The notes beneath the pieces were generated by a model. It did no database searches. It saw nothing but the letters and a program-made list of their open reading frames with translations, and was not told where the DNA came from. The translations under genes were made by a program, and so were the position numbers. Of a stretch of 8,924 bases of DNA, positions 1 to 6,256 are shown in pieces. Positions within the stretch are counted from its first letter, which is position 1. Each line of letters starts with the position of its first letter. Origin of the DNA: an uncultured Pseudanabaenaceae cyanobacterium (lineage in GTDB: Bacteria > Cyanobacteriota > Cyanobacteriia > PCC-9006 > JAAUQQ01); assembly GCA_938015405.1 (NCBI GenBank), contig CALLPZ010000034.1:1-8924 (forward strand), written 5' to 3'.

Positions 1-1
1 G

Positions 2-97
2 GTGCTGAATGAGTTTTTGCAGGCAGCGGAAATGGAAGATGAGACAGCTTGGATACGAAGCTGGCGGCGTTGGATTCGTGAACAGCAATCTGAATAA
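2..97 (+). CDS. C-terminal tail of an unidentified gene (5' end outside window)
   Basis: Only one plus-strand frame is open from the window edge. It runs 31 codons to a TAA at 95-97. The other two plus frames hit stops within the first 12 bases. The tail is Trp-, Glu- and Arg-rich (it contains WIRSWRRWIR) and ends just 9 nt before the stop codon of the convergent gene at 107-532. This tail-to-tail packing is what one expects of two real genes. The fragment is too short to assign a family, and a chance open frame cannot be excluded. Confidence 0.35.
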   Translation: MLNEFLQAAEMEDETAWIRSWRRWIREQQSE

Positions 98-106
98 CCG
101 TTTCAT

Positions 107-532
107 CTAAATCGGCAAAATTGGCTCGTCATTCTCGTCGAATAGGTAGCCAAATTGAATTTTGTTCACAATGCCGTATTCAACATATACGGTCAGCCAG
201 TGTGCTTCAAACGAATAATATTCAGAGCTGCAGTAATCCTCTAGCGTGGAGGATTCTCCTAGCTCTGCTGTGATAAACGCGATCGCATCCCCAACGGGTT
301 TCTCATAAAGCTTTTGGTCGTTAAGCTGAAGCGCTGGATGCGAACATTCAATCCAATGTAGATTCGTGTCATCGAACCAAAATGTACTGCGTAGGCTGTT
401 GTATTGCAGTTGCCGCCGCTCTGTATACGCGTCATAGCAAGCTTTATCTGTTTCTCCGATCAGGGCAATGAGTTCTGCTTCTGTGATGCCAAAGCGAATA
501 TTGTTGAGACCGATGCCTGGGTACATATCCAT
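107..532 (-). CDS. Hypothetical protein, 141 aa
   Basis: This is a complete minus-strand frame with an ATG at 530-532 and a TAG at 107-109. I do not recognise a named family. The N-terminus (PGIGLNNIRFGITEAELIALIG) has the pattern 'G-I-x-x-I-x-F-G-x-T-x-x-E-x-x-x-L-x-G', seen at the start of several small bacterial proteins of unknown function and of some immunity-like or BamE-fold proteins. The rest is rich in aromatic and acidic residues (YYSFEAHW, FWFDD) and ends in an acidic stretch, DENDEP. There is no signal peptide or membrane segment, so it is probably cytosolic. No clear Shine-Dalgarno sequence precedes the ATG; a second Met at residue 3 is an alternative start. It lies 75 nt downstream of the M48 peptidase on the same strand, so co-transcription is possible. 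The frame contains one HIP1 site (279-286). The gene is probably real; its function is unknown. Confidence 0.7.
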   Translation of the reverse strand: MDMYPGIGLNNIRFGITEAELIALIGETDKACYDAYTERRQLQYNSLRSTFWFDDTNLHWIECSHPALQLNDQKLYEKPVGDAIAFITAELGESSTLEDYCSSEYYSFEAHWLTVYVEYGIVNKIQFGYLFDENDEPILPI

Positions 533-607
533 AACGATGATTGCTATGTCAACGTTGCGACCTAGGAAGCTTAGACGATCTCCACAGCAGCCTATAGATT
601 GTGGCTT

Positions 608-1651
608 TTACTGAGGGAAACGACTGTCGATTTCCTCTCCGTTGAAGCGTGAGTTGATCTCCAACTGGTCTGGGTCACTGGTAAAGCGATAGCTGAGTGG
701 GGCAGCACTATCGGCGAGCTGGACTTTTCCAGCCTTCGTTAGCTCTACCGTCGGATATTGCGTGGGAGCGGATAGGAGCTTTTGCGATCGCGTCGCAGTC
801 GTGGGATGGCTCTCACTTTTTTCGAGATCCAATCCTTCCAATACGTTCATCGCTCGTAGGCAGCCCGTGCGCTTAAAGCCAGCCTGCACTGCGTATTTGT
901 AGCCCAGCTGATCCGCTGCAAAGTCATGCTGGTGGTCCAGTTCACGCCATTGCTCATCCTGCTGCACTCTGTTCGCTAAGTAAATTTCTTCAGCGCGAGC
1001 TTCCACTTTGGCTTGGCTATTTTGCTGGCCACGCCCCAGTACGGTGCCTGCAACGGCGCCACCCACACGGGCCCAGCCGCCAAAGATACCGCCCAGCACT
1101 CGAGCCATATTGGCACCTGTACCGCGAGGGCGATTGTTGGCGACTTCGTCTTGAGCTTCTGCGATCGCAGCTTCTCTTAGCTGCTGGTCTATGGCCTCTC
1201 GCTCGGCGGTGCTCAAGCTTTCATGGCGCTCGCTGTGGTGAGCCATCTCGTGACCTACGACGCAGGCTAGGGCATCTAGATCGCCATGTAGCTGATCCAC
1301 GAGCCCACCGTATAGGGACAGTTGATTCGGCGTTTGGGCAAAGGCATTGGCCTCATAATCCATGGCGAGTGTGATGCGCCAGGGATGATTGTCCAGGGCA
1401 TTGGCGCGGGCAAGACGATCGACGACGCGGTAGAGGAGGTAGTAGTCTTCTGGCAATTCAGCTTTGGCTTTCTGATACTCATCCTCGGCAGTTACGGGGA
1501 GGAGACTCTGGCTGATCAGGGGATAGGGAGCTGATGAGGTTGTGTTGTCCCGTTGAGGAGAGGCGTTCACCTGAGCTGCAGTGGCATGGCTGGCGATCGC
1601 TAAGCAACCACAGAGACTCAGGGTAAGGCTGGAAGCAATAGAAGATTTCAT
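608..1651 (-). CDS. Secreted M48-family zinc metallopeptidase, 347 aa
   Basis: This is an M48 (Ste24/HtpX/BepA-like) peptidase. The HExxH zinc motif is HEMAH at residues 134-138, preceded by the usual hydrophobic helix (LDALACVVG). A Gly/Ala-rich hydrophobic segment (about 176-206) follows, as in periplasmic BepA/LoiP-like members. The third-ligand block is DFAAD (243-247), and a SHPxxxxR motif lies at 281-288. The ATG at 1649-1651 is chosen because it opens a clear signal peptide (MKSS, hydrophobic core, then ATAA before residue 27) and has AAAGG 8 nt upstream. The frame stays open to 1831, but the extra 60 residues would bury the signal peptide and look non-coding. Family members degrade or help assemble outer-membrane or periplasmic proteins; that role here is inferred. 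Oddity: the third-ligand position is Asp, not the usual Glu. A weak hairpin (CCACA/TGTGG, 582-604) lies just past the stop. Confidence 0.88.
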   Translation of the reverse strand: MKSSIASSLTLSLCGCLAIASHATAAQVNASPQRDNTTSSAPYPLISQSLLPVTAEDEYQKAKAELPEDYYLLYRVVDRLARANALDNHPWRITLAMDYEANAFAQTPNQLSLYGGLVDQLHGDLDALACVVGHEMAHHSERHESLSTAEREAIDQQLREAAIAEAQDEVANNRPRGTGANMARVLGGIFGGWARVGGAVAGTVLGRGQQNSQAKVEARAEEIYLANRVQQDEQWRELDHQHDFAADQLGYKYAVQAGFKRTGCLRAMNVLEGLDLEKSESHPTTATRSQKLLSAPTQYPTVELTKAGKVQLADSAAPLSYRFTSDPDQLEINSRFNGEEIDSRFPQ

Positions 1652-1723
1652 GGTTGGGACCTTTATGGCGGGTAGGCTCTGCTGACAGGCCCTGAATGAC
1701 ATTGATTCGAGGGATCGGTTGGG

Positions 1724-1781
1724 CTGTGGCTTACAGTCATTTCCCAAACACAGGTGGGAATTACAGCTTGTGGCATTACAA
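1724..1781 (-). promoter_or_regulatory. Cluster of three TGTAA-nn-CCAC-like repeats upstream of the M48 gene
   Basis: Read on the minus strand, three related boxes lie in the same orientation: TTGTAATGCCACA (1769-1781), CTGTAATTCCCACC (1753-1766) and CTGTAAGCCACAG (1724-1736). The shared core is TGTAA followed after 1-2 bases by CCAC. The TTACA cores on the plus strand start at 1731, 1761 and 1776, giving spacings of 30 and 15 nt. The cluster sits about 70-130 nt upstream of the chosen M48 start, within the 285-nt gap 1652-1936. It could be a set of binding sites for a regulator, but no known factor is recognised. A 6-bp inverted repeat, TTCCCA/TGGGAA (1741-1746 and 1755-1760), overlaps it. 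Elsewhere in the gap I see only a weak GCGAGA/TCTCGC hairpin (1859-1892). Confidence 0.3.
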
Positions 1782-1936
1782 CTGAAAACCCTTAGCGCAC
1801 TGTCAGGGGGGAACGAACTGACCCTGTACATTGGTCTAACGTTTGAACGGGGGTAGATGCGAGAGATATCGTTTCCCTACAAAAATTCTCGCTGTTTTAG
1901 GCTTGTATTGCATCCTGCGAATGGCTGGACTTGACT

Positions 1937-2458
1937 TTAGGTGTCCTGCAGCTCATTGGCTGAGTCGGGTTCTGGTTCGTCAAAGTCCGGGCAAAAGGAC
2001 TCCCCGTCTAGGGCTTCCAAAATAACTGGCTCAGCTTGACCATTCACATTCAATACGAGCTGATGCCATTGCCAGCTATTCCCTTCTCGCTTCGTCTCCA
2101 GATAGGCACTACCACTATTGCGTTTGCCCGTTACGCTGACCCGCATACAAACGTAATTGTCTTGGTCATCTGAATGTTCATTACTCTTCTTTAACCAGCC
2201 CACATCTACTGGAGGGCCTAATAGCGCTTTCACTTGAGGATTTTGGGTGAGCCGCACCTCTGCCATCTGGTAAGACTGGTAGCTGCCCGTGGATTTCACA
2301 GCATCGCCAAAGAAGCCGAGCAGTCCAGCTCCAGTACTCAAGATGGCCATGGCAATACTGCCCAGGCAGCCACAACCTGCGACGCCACCGAAGACTAGAC
2401 AGGTTTGACCGGGACTAAATTGGCTTTTGGGCTGATTGATGTTGGATTGGGGCTCCAT
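1937..2458 (-). CDS. One-pass membrane protein resembling the Coa1 (cytochrome oxidase assembly) family, 173 aa
   Basis: The protein has a short polar N-terminus, a Gly-rich hydrophobic segment at about residues 20-50 (CLVFGG...GLLGFFG) and a C-terminal soluble domain. That domain follows the Coa1/Tim21-like pattern: a helix with 'NPQVKALLGPPVDVGW' (about 73-88), then beta strands with 'GSAYLETK', and a closing strand 'WQWHQLVLNV'. In mitochondria Coa1 helps assemble cytochrome c oxidase; for bacterial homologues the role is not established, so function here is only a family hint. The ATG at 2456-2458 is preferred to an upstream TTG at 2513-2515, because the extra 19 residues (Arg/Pro/His-rich) lack any conserved look. 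No strong Shine-Dalgarno is visible for either. The C-terminal tail is acidic (DFDEPEPD). It lies 89 nt downstream of hpnP on the same strand. Confidence 0.6.
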   Translation of the reverse strand: MEPQSNINQPKSQFSPGQTCLVFGGVAGCGCLGSIAMAILSTGAGLLGFFGDAVKSTGSYQSYQMAEVRLTQNPQVKALLGPPVDVGWLKKSNEHSDDQDNYVCMRVSVTGKRNSGSAYLETKREGNSWQWHQLVLNVNGQAEPVILEALDGESFCPDFDEPEPDSANELQDT

Positions 2459-2547
2459 AACAAGCTTGGGAGATTGGGGGCGAGAGGGCTCGTGAGGACA
2501 AGCCTGTCTCCGCAAATGCCCCCATTATGGCTTGCTGTTCAAGTCGA

Positions 2548-4212
2548 TCAAGGATTCACCGACTGGGCCTGGCGCAGTTTTTGAGAATAGAAGGAGGCTG
2601 ATTCTTGTCCAGATGCGCACTCTTGGGAAAATTGGATGAGGTGGTGACCCACCAGCCCCACATGGATAATCGATTCAATATTTCCTTGCTTAAGCGCGGG
2701 CCAGGCTAGTTTCCAGAAGGTACGGCGATAGGGACTGAAAACTCCCACCCGTAAAAGAATATTGCTGAGGTAGGTTAATCCCTTTTTGATGTTGGCCTTG
2801 GAGACCCTCGCAGGGCTATTGGGCACTGGGATTCGATTTTTGTAGGTGTGCTGAATGTTGTAAGCAAACCGCTCATACAAAAACTCTGGCTCATAGGCTG
2901 TTGTGATGCATTTTTGCCACATTTCTACGACTTGCTCGTAGGGCATTAAGAAATCAACATTGGACTCGCGATTTGGGTCCCCTAGCAGTCGTCCTTCCTG
3001 CTCTAGCCTTCGCCAAAGGGGCGTGCGAGGTAAGGCCTGTAGAAGATTGATCGTCAGCATCGGAATGTTGGAGCGGTGGATAAAGTCCAGGATGCGATCG
3101 CCAGTCTCAGGTGTATCTGTATCCAGGCCCATGATGATGCCAGAGACCACTTCCATGCCATAGCTATTGAGCGTTTTGACGGCCTCCAAGATGGGCATGC
3201 TCAAGTTTTGCTGTTTTGAAATGGCGGTTAGTGCCTCTGTCTCGGGGGTTTCAATGCCACAAAAGACCGTGCAAAAGTAGGCCTCTCGCATCATCTCTAG
3301 GAGCTTGGGGCTTTGCGCTAAGTTCAGCGTGGCTTCACAGGCAAACTGGATGGGGTAACCCCGACTTTTTTGCCAGTCGATGAGGTGGGGCAGAAGTTCC
3401 ATGGCGGCTCGGCGATCGCCGACAAAATTATCATCTACAAAATAGACGGCCCCTGTGTTGCCTGCGGCCAGCATGGCATCGAGTTCTTCCGTGACCTGCT
3501 CCGGCGTTTTAAGCCGGGGCTTATTGCCGTAGAGTTCGGGAATATCGCAAAACTCGCAGCGATAGGGACAGCCGCTGGAATATTGAACGCTGCCTAGGAA
3601 GTAATCATCCATGTTGAGCAGGTGGTAGGCCGGAATCGGGAACTGGCTCAGCGGAGTGCGCTCTATGGTGACGAAGCGCTGCTGGCTGCTAGGACGCTCC
3701 ACCTGTTCATCCATGTACTCCAGAGCTTTATCAGTTGCATCCCCTAATTCGCCGATGTGGAGCAGATCGAAGTCGGGGTAGTACTCTGGGCAACCCGACA
3801 CGGAGGGGCCACCCAGCAAGGTGAGCTTGTCATAGCGGTGGGCGAGTTGATTGATTTGATTGATCTGGGGTTGTTGAATATGCATTCCGCTGACGATGAC
3901 GACATCGGCCCAGTGATAATCCTCTGGTTGGGCTGGCGCAATATTCTCGTCAATAAATCGAACCGGCCAGCTCTCGGGCATATAAGCGGCCACGACCAAA
4001 ATGCCTTGGGGTGGCATAAAGGCTTTGACGTTGCCGCCTGTTAAAGGATAGGCATGGTGCAGCGTGCCAAAGGATTTGGTGTATGTGGGAAAGATGCAGA
4101 GAATATTTCGCTTGTTTTTGGGGATGTAGGGAGTTCGTTGATTCGAGACTCTTGAGGTTGGGCTGGATGCAGTTGGGTCAGACTTGGCTTGTTGGGTGAG
4201 TAATACACTCAT
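2548..4212 (-). CDS. hpnP: B12-binding radical SAM protein, probable hopanoid C-2 methylase HpnP, 554 aa
   Basis: HpnP transfers a methyl group to C-2 of the hopanoid A ring, using S-adenosylmethionine, a 4Fe-4S cluster and cobalamin. The protein has a B12-binding-like N-terminal domain (about 36-165) with ILCIFPTYTKSFGT, VKAFMPPQG and VRFIDEN, which are hallmark stretches of this group as I remember it. A radical SAM domain follows (about 205-400), with the cluster motif CPYRCEFC (Cys 215, 219 and 222), then YFVDDNF (257-263), CGIETP (318-323) and GMEVVSGIIMGLDTD. The C-terminal domain (about 400-545) matches the DUF4070 region found in HpnP. Length fits the family, with a slightly longer N-terminal tail. 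ATG start at 4210-4212 with GGGAGA about 9 nt upstream. A squalene-synthase-like gene lies upstream on the same strand, supporting a triterpenoid role. A related DUF4070 methylase of other specificity is the main alternative. Confidence 0.82.
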   Translation of the reverse strand: MSVLLTQQAKSDPTASSPTSRVSNQRTPYIPKNKRNILCIFPTYTKSFGTLHHAYPLTGGNVKAFMPPQGILVVAAYMPESWPVRFIDENIAPAQPEDYHWADVVIVSGMHIQQPQINQINQLAHRYDKLTLLGGPSVSGCPEYYPDFDLLHIGELGDATDKALEYMDEQVERPSSQQRFVTIERTPLSQFPIPAYHLLNMDDYFLGSVQYSSGCPYRCEFCDIPELYGNKPRLKTPEQVTEELDAMLAAGNTGAVYFVDDNFVGDRRAAMELLPHLIDWQKSRGYPIQFACEATLNLAQSPKLLEMMREAYFCTVFCGIETPETEALTAISKQQNLSMPILEAVKTLNSYGMEVVSGIIMGLDTDTPETGDRILDFIHRSNIPMLTINLLQALPRTPLWRRLEQEGRLLGDPNRESNVDFLMPYEQVVEMWQKCITTAYEPEFLYERFAYNIQHTYKNRIPVPNSPARVSKANIKKGLTYLSNILLRVGVFSPYRRTFWKLAWPALKQGNIESIIHVGLVGHHLIQFSQECASGQESASFYSQKLRQAQSVNP

Positions 4213-4270
4213 GCGCTAAGTTCTCCCTGATGAAGTTTTAGATTGAAAGCGAACAGCACTAACACCTAAA

Positions 4271-4407
4271 TAGACCTCTTACAGGACTGCTAATTTTCCC
4301 TTCTCCCTAATCACAGATGCTGAGGATGAGTAAACCAAAATTCCCTCTACTCCGGCATTGGGAGAAAAGGGAGTTAGGAAGAAAATCAGGATTGATGTAA
4401 GAGATCT
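4271..4407. mobile_element. MITE-like inverted-repeat element (~137 bp) in the hpnP leader
   Basis: The ends are 13-bp inverted repeats: TAGACCTCTTACA (4271-4283) and TGTAAGAGATCTA (4395-4407), whose reverse complement TAGATCTCTTACA matches at 12 of 13 positions. Partial complementarity continues inward: an AATTTTC-like stretch at 4292-4298 against GAAAAT at 4381-4386, and CCCTTCTCCC (4298-4307) against GGGAGAAAAGGG (4360-4371). Both ends carry TA, so a TA target duplication is possible, but it cannot be told apart from the repeat itself. No transposase is encoded. This fits a small non-autonomous element or the relic of an insertion sequence. An element-like hairpin belonging to the gene leader is the alternative. 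It sits about 60 nt upstream of the hpnP start. Confidence 0.5.
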
Positions 4408-4471
4408 AATGCTCTGTGGTGGATAAAAACTTCAGTGAGCTTCTGTCCTGTCACCGACTAGATATGATCGA

Positions 4472-4500
4472 AATCTAGCGTGAAAAAAACTCAACAACAA
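4472..4500 (-). promoter_or_regulatory. Possible sigma70-type promoter for hpnP, overlapped by a small palindrome
   Basis: On the minus strand TTGTTG (4495-4500) is followed after 17 nt by TAGATT (4472-4477). This is a weak match to the -35/-10 consensus (3/6 and 4/6). The proposed -10 overlaps an inverted repeat CTAGAT/ATCTAG (4458-4463 and 4473-4478), which could be an operator. If correct, the hpnP transcript would have a leader of about 255 nt that includes the inverted-repeat element. The rest of 4408-4620 is AT-rich and shows nothing else I can name apart from short palindromes (ACGATCGT at 4581-4588; GCTCC/GGAGC at 4594-4608). Confidence 0.22.
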
Positions 4501-4620
4501 TAATTTTTCTAGAGCGTTAATTAAGCTGCTAAAAGCCGAAATTTCACAACAATATGGACCTAAATTCCTAGACTTTCCGAACGATCGTCTGCTGCTCCTT
4601 AATGGAGCCTGGAATAATAC

Positions 4621-4665
4621 AATTCCCCCCTCGGACACAGGAGCTTGTGACCAAGGGGGGAAATT
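4621..4665 (-). terminator. Strong GC-rich hairpin, likely terminator of the squalene-synthase-like gene
   Basis: AATTCCCCCC (4621-4630) pairs with GGGGGGAAATT (4655-4665) around an inner stem of GG/CC and CAC/GTG. It starts 30 nt past the stop codon of the minus-strand gene at 4695-5519. Read on the minus strand, the GGGGGG arm is followed by AATTGTATTATT, so the U-tract is only moderate. The position argues for termination. It separates this gene from hpnP. Confidence 0.6.
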
Positions 4666-4694
4666 GTTGGGTTGAACGCCTGCCTGGTTTCTGC

Positions 4695-5519
4695 CTAAAC
4701 AGCGGCCTGCTGTAATGCCTTTTGCACCAGCAACATGACTTGGACACGGGTTAGCTTCTCTTTTCCCTTGATCAGAGCATCCAGGGTTCCCTGGGCAAGG
4801 ACGAGGGGCAGATTGCAGAATTCCTTCACAGGGCCAGGCTTAAGGGCGCTGGTATAGGCCGCAGCCAGCTCGAGGTTGCGACGAGCATAGTCATGCATCT
4901 GCTCATCACTCCAACCGTTGGGGTAAAAGTCGGCTCCCCTCACCAGATCTTCCTGATGGTTGCGCAGAATATTGACGACTTGGAGACCCCGGCCAAAGCC
5001 CACCGCCTCAGTGCGGTCTGTTTGGGTGCCGTCGTACCAAGCCCAGAGGTCGGAGAGCAGCAAGCCTACGGCTCCAGCGACGCTGAAGGTGTACCGGTCT
5101 AGGTCGGCTTCGGTGTTGATGGTCCAGTCAGCCTCGGCCCAATGGGCCATACGATCGGCCATGGAGGCGGTGGCATCGCAGATACGGCCTGCAATGGGGG
5201 ACGGAGCCAACGCTGCCCAGTCGTGGAGGCGCAAGCTGACCTCAGGGAGAATCTTCATGACTGCAGCATCACCCCCAGTCCAGTCATCTGGACCTGTGGT
5301 GGCTGGAAAGCCTTGGAGAGCCAAGCTCATATTACGTAGGATACGAGCCTTGGTTGCATTGTCCAGATCAGGATGATCTTCTACCTCATCGATCGCCCGC
5401 ATGCACAGATAGCCTGAAGCCACAGCTTCTTGGAGGCCTTCTGGGAGGCGACTAATAGGGATAAAAAAGGTCCGGCTGGTGGCTTCTAATGTAGCTAGCG
5501 CGTCCTTCCGTAAATCCAT
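4695..5519 (-). CDS. Squalene/phytoene synthase family protein, 274 aa
   Basis: This is a class I head-to-head prenyl synthase, the family that couples two FPP (to squalene) or two GGPP (to phytoene). SRTF lies at residues 15-18 and the first aspartate-rich motif DEVED at 44-48, inside YLCMRAIDEVED; DxxED is squalene-type rather than the DxxxD of phytoene synthases. DRYTFSVAGAVG follows at 141-152. The second motif is in VVNILRNHQEDLVRGADFYP (181-200), where N187 stands where the first Asp of DxxED is expected. YARRNLELA lies at 211-219. Length is near that of bacterial HpnC/HpnD (roughly 280-300 aa), well short of eukaryotic squalene synthase, and no C-terminal membrane anchor is seen. ATG at 5517-5519 with GAGGAA 5 nt upstream. 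Squalene synthesis for hopanoids is the likely role given hpnP downstream, but the product is not proven. Confidence 0.82.
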   Translation of the reverse strand: MDLRKDALATLEATSRTFFIPISRLPEGLQEAVASGYLCMRAIDEVEDHPDLDNATKARILRNMSLALQGFPATTGPDDWTGGDAAVMKILPEVSLRLHDWAALAPSPIAGRICDATASMADRMAHWAEADWTINTEADLDRYTFSVAGAVGLLLSDLWAWYDGTQTDRTEAVGFGRGLQVVNILRNHQEDLVRGADFYPNGWSDEQMHDYARRNLELAAAYTSALKPGPVKEFCNLPLVLAQGTLDALIKGKEKLTRVQVMLLVQKALQQAAV

Positions 5520-5922
5520 AGATCTTCCTCACCAATACAGGCTTAACAATAGCGGTCTTGTTGTCACTTTTCCTGAGTTATCCCTGAATGTTGCCACCCC
5601 TGGGAGGGATTGAGGTGGCGGATGCGGCTAAGCAAAGGAAGTCGCGATCGCAAGAACTTGAAGAGTCTAGTCTGTAATTAGAAGAGTCGGTAGTGTTGAA
5701 CATTGCTTTCATGGAAACTGAGCGTTTTTTCCCATGGCTAGAGATTCTTAGACAGTCTGAGGTGGAGGCTAAGACGGCACGACCCCGAAGGCTGTGCAAT
5801 CATCAAGGGCGACGGCTTGTGTGTGGATGAACTGGTGGCGCTTCCAGGACTGATTTTCGCTAGGCTGAGAGCACATTCCTCCATTTCGTTGGGATGTGAT
5901 TGAACTAGAGAGAGTGCAAGCC
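5520..5922. other. 403-nt intergenic region between divergent genes
   Basis: The region separates the minus-strand squalene-synthase-like gene from the plus-strand DUF427 gene, so it should hold both promoters, but I find no convincing -35/-10 pair for either. It contains a HIP1 site (5644-5651), a GCCACC/GGTGGC inverted repeat (5593-5598 and 5614-5619, loop 15 nt) and a short CTTAGA-CAG-TCTGAG hairpin (5747-5761). A 73-codon minus-strand frame (5578-5799) begins with TTG and has unconvincing composition. The Shine-Dalgarno of the squalene-synthase-like gene (GAGGAA on the minus strand) lies at about 5525-5530. Confidence 0.5.
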
Positions 5923-6207
5923 ATGGCTAAAGCAATGTGGAACGATACCGTGATCGCCGAGAGCGATACCTATGAATCGGTGGATGGCAATGTCTATTTC
6001 CCAGCCGATGCCATTAAATCTGAGTATTTCAAAGCGAGCGACCACCAAACCACCTGCGGTTGGAAAGGGGTGGCGAGCTATTACACCGTGAGTGTTAATG
6101 GCAGCGAGAACCCTAATGCGGCTTGGTACTACGCTGAGCCCAAGGAAGCCGCTAAGAATATCAAGGGGCATATTGCCTTTTGGAAAGGTGTGAAGGTGGA
6201 AAAGTAG
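5923..6207 (+). CDS. DUF427 domain protein, 94 aa
   Basis: This small single-domain protein fits the DUF427 (NTP_transf_9) family. It starts MAKAMWNDTVIAES, has VDGNVYFPADAI (about 28-39) and the central block TCGWKGVASYYTV (about 51-63), then AAWYYAEPKEAAKNIKGHIAFW near the end. These Trp/Tyr-rich stretches and the length of about 90-95 aa are typical of the family. No enzymatic function is established; the fold is a small beta barrel, probably cytosolic. The ATG at 5923 is chosen over an in-frame GTG at 5896, because family members begin almost at this Met and a purine-rich GAGAGAG sequence lies about 8 nt upstream. It is convergent with lipB, with 49 nt between the two stop codons. Confidence 0.85.
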   Translation: MAKAMWNDTVIAESDTYESVDGNVYFPADAIKSEYFKASDHQTTCGWKGVASYYTVSVNGSENPNAAWYYAEPKEAAKNIKGHIAFWKGVKVEK

Positions 6208-6237
6208 GGGTAGAGCCTGGCAGGGTGAGGCTCCCTC
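6207..6237. terminator. Possible hairpin between convergent DUF427 and lipB genes
   Basis: GAGCCT (6213-6218) pairs with AGGCTC (6228-6233) around a 9-nt loop, and flanking GGGG and CCTCC can extend the stem with a small bulge. There is no good U-tract on either side. Its location in a 49-nt convergent gap suggests a terminator serving one or both genes, but this is weak. Confidence 0.3.
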
Positions 6238-6256
6238 CTGATACCGCTCATGGTGG

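Noticed and set aside
1652..1831. 60-residue N-terminal extension of the M48 frame (Cys-rich)
   Set aside because: It would place the signal peptide inside the protein, and the ATG at 1651 has its own Shine-Dalgarno; the Cys-rich look comes from the repeated boxes at 1724-1781.
1843..2025. 60-aa plus-strand frame
   Set aside because: Overlaps the end of the Coa1-like gene antisense and has no supporting features.
2459..2515. Longer Coa1-like protein starting at a TTG codon
   Set aside because: Rare start codon, Arg/Pro/His-rich segment without conserved appearance, and a good ATG at 2458.
4408..4620. Possible small RNA gene
   Set aside because: No cloverleaf, no Yfr1-type motif and no strong promoter-terminator pair; only short palindromes were seen.
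4432..4638. 68-aa minus-strand frame between the synthase gene and hpnP
   Set aside because: It starts with GTG inside the terminator hairpin and covers AT-rich intergenic DNA; no recognisable family and no ribosome binding site.
4960..5376. 138-aa plus-strand frame
   Set aside because: Antisense to the squalene-synthase-like gene, whose motifs are unambiguous.
5578..5799. 73-aa minus-strand frame in the 5520-5922 gap
   Set aside because: TTG start, Ser-rich with no conserved motif, no ribosome binding site; most likely chance.
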